Positions 1 to 6,600 of a DNA stretch of 47,739 nucleotides are shown here, piece by piece. The DNA comes from Pelagibacteraceae bacterium AG-422-N09 (GTDB lineage Bacteria; Pseudomonadota; Alphaproteobacteria; Pelagibacterales; AG-422-B15), in the NCBI GenBank assembly GCA_003213515.1, contig QCMV01000002.1:10001-57739 (forward strand). The letters run 5' to 3'. The notes beneath the pieces are model-generated. The model saw nothing but the letters and a program-made list of their open reading frames with translations. It was not told the DNA's origin and did not search any database. The position numbers and the translations under genes were made by a program. Numbering within the stretch: position 1 is the stretch's first letter; each line of letters begins with the position of its first letter.

Positions 1-42
1 ACTTTGTCTTAAGGCATGGGAGAGTAGGACATTGCCAGGTCT
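1..42 (+). rRNA. rrf: 5S ribosomal RNA, 3' end only
   Basis: The first bases match the conserved 3' part of bacterial 5S rRNA: a helix strand ending in GGGAGAGTAGG followed by TTGCCAGG near the 3' end. The spelling is closest to alphaproteobacterial 5S genes. The 5' two thirds lie before the window, so length and upstream rRNA genes cannot be seen. The exact 3' end is estimated. The next gene starts about 60 nt later on the same strand, and the spacer shows only a weak GTGA/TCAC inverted repeat, so readthrough from the rRNA operon into the surface genes is possible. Confidence 0.85.
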
Positions 43-105
43 ACAAAACGTGAAATTTTCATTGTCACTTTACTTTATATTCAAAAAAAAATATCCTTAA
101 TTTAG

Positions 106-729
106 ATGAAAGAAAGCAGTCAAATAAATTATTACTATAATAATTCATCATCACCAGCTGATTTTGCTCGTCAGTATTTTGACTATTTAAATAAAGTTCT
201 CAATAAAATTGATGACAAAAGTTTAAACAAACTCTTTAAAGAATTTGAAGATGCTAGGTCTAAAGGAAAGACAATTTTTGTATTGGGTAACGGAGGTTCT
301 TCAACTACAGCGACAACAATGGCAAATGATATAGGATTTGACATAATTAAAAAAACTGGAATTGATAAACCATTTAAAATTCATGCTCTCACTGATAATA
401 ATGCTGTTATAACAGCAATTTCAAACGACATAGGTTACGAGGAAGTATTTTTGAATCAACTTAAAATTCATTACAGAAAGGGCGATAAGATATTACTAAT
501 TTCTGCAAGTGGAAACTCTGAGAATCTAATTTTAGCTGCAAAATGGGTTAAAAAGCAAAAGGGTAAAATTATAAGTTTTTTAGGATTTGATGGAGGAAAG
601 CTTAAAAAAATTTCTGACTTGAACATTCATATTGATACTAATAATGGAGAGTATGGCCCCGTAGAAGATTGCCATTTAATAATAAATCATGTTATGGCTC
701 ATTGGTTTCAAATGTATTTAAAAAAATAA
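106..729 (+). CDS. SIS-domain sugar-phosphate isomerase, GmhA-like
   Basis: This 207-residue protein is a single SIS domain of the size of phosphoheptose isomerase GmhA, which converts sedoheptulose 7-phosphate to D-glycero-manno-heptose 7-phosphate in the cytoplasm. The phosphate-binding GNGGSS loop is at residues 61-66, a second loop ASGNSEN at 134-140, GFDGG at 160-164, and a C-terminal E187/D188/H190/H195 region. In classical GmhA the GNGGS loop is followed by a zinc-site His and Glu; here those places are Thr and Asp (T71, D75), so the metal chemistry may differ. It is the first gene after the 5S rRNA and is followed by ugd. A heptose role is supported by an HldE-like protein and a sugar nucleotidyltransferase further on (28840-30956), but another ketose/aldose phosphate substrate is possible. 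Confidence 0.8.
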   Translation: MKESSQINYYYNNSSSPADFARQYFDYLNKVLNKIDDKSLNKLFKEFEDARSKGKTIFVLGNGGSSTTATTMANDIGFDIIKKTGIDKPFKIHALTDNNAVITAISNDIGYEEVFLNQLKIHYRKGDKILLISASGNSENLILAAKWVKKQKGKIISFLGFDGGKLKKISDLNIHIDTNNGEYGPVEDCHLIINHVMAHWFQMYLKK

Positions 730-793
730 GATATTTTCTTTGAGGTAATTCTTTAGTGTTGCTTTAAAGTTTGAATATAGTAAGGATTTTTTA

Positions 794-1966
794 ATGAAAG
801 TAACGGTTGTTGGCACAGGATACGTTGGATTATCCCTTGCAGTATTATTTTCAAGAAAATACGAAGTAATAGCCTTAGATATTAGTCAAGAGCGAGTAGA
901 TTTAATTAATAAAAGAATATCACCAATAAAAGATAATGACATATCTGAATACTTTAAAAATAAAAAATTGGAATTAAAGGCTACTATGGATAAAGAAATT
1001 GCTTACTCTAATTCAAATTTTATTATTATAGCCACTCCCACAAATTATAATGAAAAAAATAAGTCATTTGACACATCAACTATTGAGCAAGTTTTAGATG
1101 ATATAATGAAGATAAATGATACTGCATCGATAGTTATAAAATCAACAGTCCCTATCGGCTATACTGAGTCATTAAAAGAAAAATATAAACGAGATAATAT
1201 TTTCTTTTCCCCAGAGTTTTTGAGAGAGAATTATGCTCTTCATGACAACCTTCATCCCTCTAGAATTATCGTAGGAAGTAGAAGTGCTGAGGGCTTAGCT
1301 TTTGCTGATTTGCTATTAAAATGTGCAAAAAAAGATCAGCATAAAATTAGAGTTCTTCAGATGTCCTCAAAAGAAGCTGAGGCTGTGAAACTTTTCGCAA
1401 ATTCATTCCTTGCAATGAGGATTTCATTTTTCAATGAACTTGATACTTTTGCTCAAATTAATAAAATTTCTTCTGAAGAAATAATAAATGGGGTTTGCGC
1501 TGATGATCGTATTGGAAATTTTTATAATAACCCTTCATTTGGATATGGTGGTTATTGTTTGCCAAAGGATACTCGGCAATTATTAGATGCTTTTTTTAAT
1601 GTTCCAAGTAGTCTAATTAATGCAATAGTTGAATCCAACAATATCAGAAAAGATTTTATAGCAAAATTGGTGATATCAAAAAAACCAAAATCAATAGGTA
1701 TTTATAAATTGAGTATGAAAAAAGACTCCGATAATTATAGAGAAAGCGCTGTACTAGACATAATTAAAAAGCTCGATGACATTAAAGTAAAAATGTATAT
1801 ATATGAGCCACAGCTAAAAATGTCTCATTATGAAGGAATTGAAGTTCTTCAAGATTTTCAAGACTTTATATCAAAATCGGAACTAGTTATTGCAAATAGG
1901 CTCAGCAGTGAATTAGAGAAAGTGCACAGTAATGTATTAACTAGAGATTTATTCATGGAAAATTGA
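794..1966 (+). CDS. ugd: UDP-glucose 6-dehydrogenase
   Basis: Oxidises UDP-glucose to UDP-glucuronate with two NAD+, giving the precursor of uronic acids, pentoses and epimerised uronates for surface glycans. The 390-residue length is that of the E. coli-type enzyme. The N-terminal Rossmann motif GTGYVG is at residues 7-12, and the catalytic cysteine C255 lies in the family motif YGGYCLPKDT. An AAGGA Shine-Dalgarno about seven bases before the ATG supports this start. Spacers of about 60 nt separate it from the isomerase before and the radical SAM gene after, on the same strand. A different UDP-sugar or UDP-ManNAc-type dehydrogenase is less likely given the length and motif spelling. Confidence 0.92.
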   Translation: MKVTVVGTGYVGLSLAVLFSRKYEVIALDISQERVDLINKRISPIKDNDISEYFKNKKLELKATMDKEIAYSNSNFIIIATPTNYNEKNKSFDTSTIEQVLDDIMKINDTASIVIKSTVPIGYTESLKEKYKRDNIFFSPEFLRENYALHDNLHPSRIIVGSRSAEGLAFADLLLKCAKKDQHKIRVLQMSSKEAEAVKLFANSFLAMRISFFNELDTFAQINKISSEEIINGVCADDRIGNFYNNPSFGYGGYCLPKDTRQLLDAFFNVPSSLINAIVESNNIRKDFIAKLVISKKPKSIGIYKLSMKKDSDNYRESAVLDIIKKLDDIKVKMYIYEPQLKMSHYEGIEVLQDFQDFISKSELVIANRLSSELEKVHSNVLTRDLFMEN

Positions 1967-2028
1967 TAACTTATTGTGTGAAATGAATTTTTAATTTTTT
2001 AAATAACTATTTTGAATAATATTTAAAA

Positions 2029-3477
2029 ATGGCAAAGATACTATTTGTAAATCCTAATAAGTGGGGCAGAGGAATTACGCATATTTGGATAGCAAGTCAT
2101 GCGGGTATTCTTAAAAGAAATGGGCATGAAGTTTCACTTTTTGATGCATCTTTTTACTTAAATTGGTCAGAAGATGAAATCCGTTTTAATACGGAAAATA
2201 AACAGTACAGACCATCGACTTACCACAAAAGTATTACTTATAATAAAGAAGATATATTCAAGGATCTGCAAAAGAAAATAAATACTTTTAATCCAGATTT
2301 TATATTTTTCTCAGCAATTTCATCTCATATTCATGGTGAAGGTGAATATGTCAATATTCAAAATGGATATAATTTATTAAGCAAACTAGACTTAAAAGGA
2401 TCAAAATTAATAACTGGTGGTCTTCAGGCCACAGCTAGTCCAAAAATAATAATGGGTGAGATGGAAGGTATTGATATTTTGATTAGAGGGGAGTCAGAAT
2501 TTGTTCTCTTAGAACTTTTAAATAAATTTGACATGCAAGAAGATATGTTAAAGGTTCGAGGAATCGCATATATGAAAAATGAAGAGTTAATACTTAATGA
2601 TAAACAGCAGATTATTAATAATTTAGATTTATTGGCTCCTTACGACTATTCAATGTTTGAAGACCAATGTTTTTTAAGACCGTATAATGGCAAAGTTATT
2701 AGGGCAGTAGATTTTGAAATATCAAGGGGATGTATATACTCATGTGCATATTGCGTTGAAACAGTTATACAAGACTATTATGGATTTAAAGAAATAAATA
2801 AAAGTGGAGCAATTAAAAATTTCAAATCTTATTTAAGGAATAAATCTGCGCATGTAATATTTGAAGAAATAAAATTCCTTAGTGAAAATTACTTAATTAA
2901 GCTATTTAGATTTCAGGATACTAATTTTCTTACAATAGATAGATCAACTTTAGTAGCTCTTGCTGATCTCATAAACAATTCTAATCTTGATATAACTTTA
3001 TATATTGAGACTAGACCAGAGGGAATAAACTCTTCGTCGATAGAACTTTTAAAAAAACTAAAAGTTGATGGAGTTGGTATGGGAGTTGAACTTTCTTCCC
3101 AAGATTTCAGAGAGTCAGAGCTAAATAGATTTGCAGATCATAAAAAAATCATTGATGCCTTTAAATTGTTAAAAGAAAATAATATTAGATCAACTGCTTA
3201 TAATGTTATTGGATTTCCAAATCAAGACGAAGATTCAATTCTCAGCACGATTGAATTTAATAAAATTCTTAATCCAGACAACATAACAGTAGCTTATTAT
3301 TCCCCTTACTATGGGACACAACAGCAAAAGAAAAGTTTTGATATTGGTTTATTTAATGATTATGAGCAGGATGTAGATGGACAGCTTAGGAGCGTAAATA
3401 GAAAAAATAATTCGCTCTCAAAAGAAAAACTAGATTATTATAAAAAAAATTTTTATGAATTAGTCGAAAAAAGATGA
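2029..3477 (+). CDS. B12-binding-type radical SAM protein
   Basis: The 482-residue protein has the radical SAM cluster motif C235-x3-C239-x2-C242. Its N-terminal ~190 residues resemble the cobalamin-binding fold that precedes many radical SAM domains, with a GGLQAT stretch followed by an RGESE element. That architecture is common in methyltransferases, in enzymes that rearrange carbon skeletons, and in proteins of unknown chemistry. The C-terminal half continues the TIM-barrel pattern (VGMGVELSS, YNVIGFPNQDE). It overlaps the next gene, an aldo/keto reductase, by four bases (ATGA), so the two are probably translationally coupled. Between ugd and a CMP-sugar synthetase, it may modify a sugar or lipid carrier; the substrate cannot be told from sequence. 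Confidence 0.85.
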   Translation: MAKILFVNPNKWGRGITHIWIASHAGILKRNGHEVSLFDASFYLNWSEDEIRFNTENKQYRPSTYHKSITYNKEDIFKDLQKKINTFNPDFIFFSAISSHIHGEGEYVNIQNGYNLLSKLDLKGSKLITGGLQATASPKIIMGEMEGIDILIRGESEFVLLELLNKFDMQEDMLKVRGIAYMKNEELILNDKQQIINNLDLLAPYDYSMFEDQCFLRPYNGKVIRAVDFEISRGCIYSCAYCVETVIQDYYGFKEINKSGAIKNFKSYLRNKSAHVIFEEIKFLSENYLIKLFRFQDTNFLTIDRSTLVALADLINNSNLDITLYIETRPEGINSSSIELLKKLKVDGVGMGVELSSQDFRESELNRFADHKKIIDAFKLLKENNIRSTAYNVIGFPNQDEDSILSTIEFNKILNPDNITVAYYSPYYGTQQQKKSFDIGLFNDYEQDVDGQLRSVNRKNNSLSKEKLDYYKKNFYELVEKR

Positions 3478-4370
3478 GCCTCATCAATAGAATTATTATC
3501 GGCACTTGGTCTTTAAGTGGTGACTTCGGTAAAATTCCAAATCAAGAAGTAGAAAATATATTATATCACACGATTAAAAGTGGTTTTATAGAGTTTGATA
3601 CTGCACCAAATTATGGTGCAGGTGAAATAGATAATATTTTATCAAAAGTTATCTCAAATTCTAATCAAAAAATTAAAATTAATACAAAATGTGGAAATAG
3701 TCCGAATGGTATAAAGTCATTTAAAATTGAAGACATGATTAAAACTGTAGAACATTCACTGAAACTGTTCGGATCAATCAATATACTCTTTTTACATAAT
3801 CCTAGAGAGGAAATAGTAGAATGGACGAAAATAATTAACTTTTTAAATGATCTTAAAAGCCAAAACTTAATTAAGTCTACTGGAATTTCATTAGCTAGAA
3901 ATTATTATTTTGATGATAATTTATTAAATCAATTTGATTTTATACAAGACGAAATAAATTTATTGAACTTCATTTCTCTTGAAAAATTGAAAAAAATTAA
4001 ATCAAAAATTATTGCCAGATCCCCTCTTGCTTCTGGAGTATTATCAGGAAACTTAAATGAACATAGGGTCTTTGAAAAAAATGATTATAGAAGCTCATGG
4101 TTGAAAGGAGAAAGGCTCAAAAATATTCTTTATCAAGTAAAAAACTTTGAAAGAGTAAGCAATATGAAATTAGCAGATTTAGCTAAATCATTCATTTTTA
4201 GTCAGTCAAATGTAGATAAGGTGATTTTTGGAATAAAAAGTAAAACCCATATAGACCAACTAGTTACTGATACAGAAAATATACCATTTATAAAAAAGGA
4301 TACTTTAGAAAGTATAATAGAGTTATCAAAAATTAATTATGGGTTAGATTTTCAGAAAAAAGGATATTAA
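3474..4370 (+). CDS. aldo/keto reductase
   Basis: A 298-residue NAD(P)H-dependent oxidoreductase of the aldo/keto reductase superfamily. The catalytic tetrad is visible: D42 and Y47 in FDTAPNYGAGE, K72 in NTKCG, and H108 in FLHNP. The length is normal and the C-terminal cofactor-binding portion (IFGIKSKTHIDQL) is intact. It starts inside the stop of the radical SAM gene and is followed after 31 nt by the CMP-sugar synthetase, so it probably acts on a keto or aldo sugar intermediate in the same pathway. AKR members encoded in nonulosonate and deoxysugar clusters are known, but the exact step here is unknown. Confidence 0.88.
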   Translation: MSLINRIIIGTWSLSGDFGKIPNQEVENILYHTIKSGFIEFDTAPNYGAGEIDNILSKVISNSNQKIKINTKCGNSPNGIKSFKIEDMIKTVEHSLKLFGSINILFLHNPREEIVEWTKIINFLNDLKSQNLIKSTGISLARNYYFDDNLLNQFDFIQDEINLLNFISLEKLKKIKSKIIARSPLASGVLSGNLNEHRVFEKNDYRSSWLKGERLKNILYQVKNFERVSNMKLADLAKSFIFSQSNVDKVIFGIKSKTHIDQLVTDTENIPFIKKDTLESIIELSKINYGLDFQKKGY

Positions 4371-4401
4371 TTTATTAATTTAATAAAATATAAAATTAAA
4401 T

Positions 4402-5058
4402 ATGAGTTTTACAGCACTGATACCAATGAGAGGTGGATCAAAAAGTATACCAAATAAGAATATTAAATTATTTGGAGGTAAGCCACTTTGCGCTTGGGTA
4501 TTAGATGCTGTTAAGAATTCTAAATTTATAGATGAAATATACGTTTCATCTGATTCAAACAGAATACTTGAGATCGTAGAAAAAATAAATAAAAAGGTAA
4601 ATCTACTTAAACGCTCACCTTCATTAGCTAAGGATAAGACTTCTACTGAAGAGGTCATGCTAGATTTTGCCTCTAAATTTAATTTTGACAACTTAGTTAC
4701 ATTGCAGGTAACTTCACCCTTTACGACAAGTAAAGATATTGATAATGCAATTAAAAGTTTTAAACAAGAAGGTATGGACTCTCTATTTACTTCAGTAAGA
4801 ATAAAGCGTTTTTTTTGGGGCGATAATATGAAACCTCTAAATTATAACCCTCGTAAAAGATTGATGAGACAGGATTTTAAAGGGACACTTATGGAAAATG
4901 GCGCGTTTTATATAACAAATAGAAATGTACTTTCAAAATATAAGTGTAGATTAGCTGGCAAAATTGGCTCGTATGAAATGCCAATGATAAACAGTATGGA
5001 GCTGGATGAAATTGAGGATTGGAAAGCAATGAGTAAATTAATTAAAAAGACGAGATAA
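4402..5058 (+). CDS. neuA: CMP-N-acetylneuraminate-type cytidylyltransferase
   Basis: Activates a nonulosonic (sialic-like) acid with CTP to a CMP-sugar. The 218-residue protein has the N-terminal nucleotide-binding signature with R10 and GSKSIPNKN at 12-20, then SSD at 49-51, RSPSLAKDKTSTEEV at 71-85 and LQVTSPF at 101-107, all typical of the NeuA/PseF/LegF family. It lies upstream of a NeuB homologue at 5518, with a small HAD phosphatase on the opposite strand between them, so the pair likely makes and activates one nonulosonate. Whether it is Neu5Ac, legionaminate or pseudaminate cannot be decided. A second, different cytidylyltransferase sits at 43014. Confidence 0.9.
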   Translation: MSFTALIPMRGGSKSIPNKNIKLFGGKPLCAWVLDAVKNSKFIDEIYVSSDSNRILEIVEKINKKVNLLKRSPSLAKDKTSTEEVMLDFASKFNFDNLVTLQVTSPFTTSKDIDNAIKSFKQEGMDSLFTSVRIKRFFWGDNMKPLNYNPRKRLMRQDFKGTLMENGAFYITNRNVLSKYKCRLAGKIGSYEMPMINSMELDEIEDWKAMSKLIKKTR

Positions 5059-5067
5059 CTTTTTTAG

Positions 5068-5406
5068 TTAATAGATCTTATTAAATCTATCTAACCAATC
5101 TATTTTAAATTCAAAATTTTTGTCATCTACAAAAACATCATAAACTGGTTTTCCGAAGAAAAGTTTATCATATTTAAGACCCCAACCATTTATCTGAGTC
5201 TCGGTACTATCATATCCTTCTTTAATTGCTAAATTGACATCGCTATTATTCCTTCCCATATACCTGGCAGTGAATACAATAATTTCATTCCCCTCATCAT
5301 GTAGTTTGTTTATTTTTTTTATAACATCAAGGTTTGGTTGTGACGACGAATAATCACTTCCATTTGTTTTACAAATAACGTTATCTAGATCAAAGCAAAA
5401 AATCAT
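5068..5406 (-). CDS. small HAD-superfamily phosphatase
   Basis: A 112-residue HAD hydrolase core without an obvious cap domain. Motif I is FDLDNVIC (D6, D8), motif II is VFTAR, and motif IV is VFVDDKNF. It resembles the small phosphatases often found in capsule and LPS gene sets. The frame is open to a TTG at 5418, but the ATG at 5406, directly before the conserved IFCFDLDN strand, is the better start. It is the only minus-strand gene among the first eight genes and lies between the CMP-sugar synthetase and NeuB. It could dephosphorylate a nonulosonate 9-phosphate or another sugar phosphate. It is too short and too different to be a standard GmhB. Confidence 0.8.
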   Translation of the reverse strand: MIFCFDLDNVICKTNGSDYSSSQPNLDVIKKINKLHDEGNEIIVFTARYMGRNNSDVNLAIKEGYDSTETQINGWGLKYDKLFFGKPVYDVFVDDKNFEFKIDWLDRFNKIY

Positions 5407-5418
5407 AATTAAATACAA

Positions 5419-5517
5419 TTATACAAAACTATACATATATTATATTTTTAGTAATATAAATAATCTTTTAAAATTTAATTTTCGGTCTATAGTTAATCGT
5501 TAAATAAATAAATACTA
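5419..5517. promoter_or_regulatory. divergent intergenic region, likely promoters for the HAD gene and neuB
   Basis: These ~100 AT-rich bases separate the start of the minus-strand HAD phosphatase from the start of the plus-strand neuB, so both genes probably take their promoters here. Several TATAAT-like boxes occur (for example TATTATATTTTT), but no convincing -35/-10 pair with correct spacing could be chosen by eye. The call rests on gene orientation. Confidence 0.35.
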
Positions 5518-6372
5518 ATGTTGAATTTTAGTGAGCTCAAGGATACATATTTAATCGCTGAGATAGGGATTAATCACAATGGCGATATAAATATTGCACG
5601 TAGATTAATTGATGCAGCTGCAGCAATTGGTTGGAATTGTGTTAAATTTCAGAAAAGAAACCCCGATGTATGTGTGCCTGAAGAACAAAAAAGTATTCCT
5701 CGAAGTACTCCTTGGGGAGATATGACGTATCTAGATTACAAAAAAAGAATTGAGTTTGAAAAAAAAGAATATGATTACATAAGTAATTATTGTTCCACAA
5801 AAATTCCAAGGTTAGATTGGTCGGCCTCTGTGTGGGACTTAGATAGTTTAGATTTTATGTTATCTTATAATATTCCTTTTATTAAGATTCCTTCAGCAAT
5901 GATAACAGATTTAGAGCTATTAAAAAAAACTGCTATGTCTGAAAGACCTGTAATGATTAGCACTGGAATGAGTACGTTAAAAGAAATTGATGATGCAGTT
6001 AACACAATTTTGAAATATGGTGAAAAACCCTGTATTCTTCATTCAAATAGCTGTTACCCTGCGCCAATTGAAGATCTTAACTTATCTCTTATTCCTTTCT
6101 TAAAAGATAGATATGAATGTGTTGTTGGTTACTCTGGCCACGAATACACCGTTGAACCATCAGCCGTAGCAGTGACTATGGGTGCGCAAGTTATTGAAAG
6201 ACATGTAACTCTTGATCATAATATGTGGGGCACAGATCAAAGAGCAAGTTTGACAATCACTGGAATGGATAGATTGTATAATAGAATAAAAGATATAAGT
6301 GTGATGTTAGGAAAGCCTGAGAAAATTGTAACACCGGGCGAGAAAGAAATACGTAAAAAGCTTCGAAAATAA
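5518..6372 (+). CDS. neuB: N-acetylneuraminate synthase-like protein, SAF-less form
   Basis: Condenses an N-acyl hexosamine with phosphoenolpyruvate to give a nonulosonic acid. The 284 residues cover the NeuB TIM barrel: IAEIGINHNGD at 13-23, VKFQKR, ISTGMSTL, HSNSCYPAP, GYSGHE, and the ERHVTLD stretch near the end of the barrel. The C-terminal antifreeze-like SAF domain seen in ~350-residue NeuB/SpsE proteins is absent: the protein stops after EKEIRKKLRK. Short NeuB proteins ending in a similar basic tail are a known natural form, so this is probably not a truncation, although the stop codon lies one base from the tRNA gene. Partner of the CMP-sugar synthetase at 4402; a full-length paralogue lies at 35411. 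Confidence 0.9.
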   Translation: MLNFSELKDTYLIAEIGINHNGDINIARRLIDAAAAIGWNCVKFQKRNPDVCVPEEQKSIPRSTPWGDMTYLDYKKRIEFEKKEYDYISNYCSTKIPRLDWSASVWDLDSLDFMLSYNIPFIKIPSAMITDLELLKKTAMSERPVMISTGMSTLKEIDDAVNTILKYGEKPCILHSNSCYPAPIEDLNLSLIPFLKDRYECVVGYSGHEYTVEPSAVAVTMGAQVIERHVTLDHNMWGTDQRASLTITGMDRLYNRIKDISVMLGKPEKIVTPGEKEIRKKLRK

Positions 6373-6373
6373 A

Positions 6374-6450
<77 letters not shown>

Positions 6451-6600
6451 GCAATTAATAAGATATTTGGTCCTGTCTATAAATGCAAACATTGCTCCTG
6501 GTTTTATTGGTTGAATAGTTTTATGTCAATGTATAAATAAGCTCTTACTAACAAAACTAATATATTCTAGTGTGTACTGACTTTTGATTATTGACTCTTA
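6451..6600. other. 150-nt spacer upstream of tRNA-fMet
   Basis: No ORF or repeat is seen. For the minus strand this holds the region 5' of the tRNA and the end of the fusion gene at 6601. It should contain the tRNA promoter unless the tRNA is cotranscribed with that gene. No clear sigma-70 pair or terminator was found by eye. Confidence 0.3.

Noticed and set aside
4380-4691. Minus-strand frame of 103 codons over the CMP-sugar synthetase
   Set aside because: Antisense to conserved NeuA motifs; low-complexity, no domain.
5080-5100. TAGAT/ATCTA inverted repeat as a terminator after neuA
   Set aside because: It lies inside the 3' coding part of the HAD gene, is short and AT-only, and lacks a T-run in the right place.
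5518-6372. Calling the SAF-less neuB a pseudogene
   Set aside because: The barrel is complete and ends with a basic tail known from natural short NeuB proteins.
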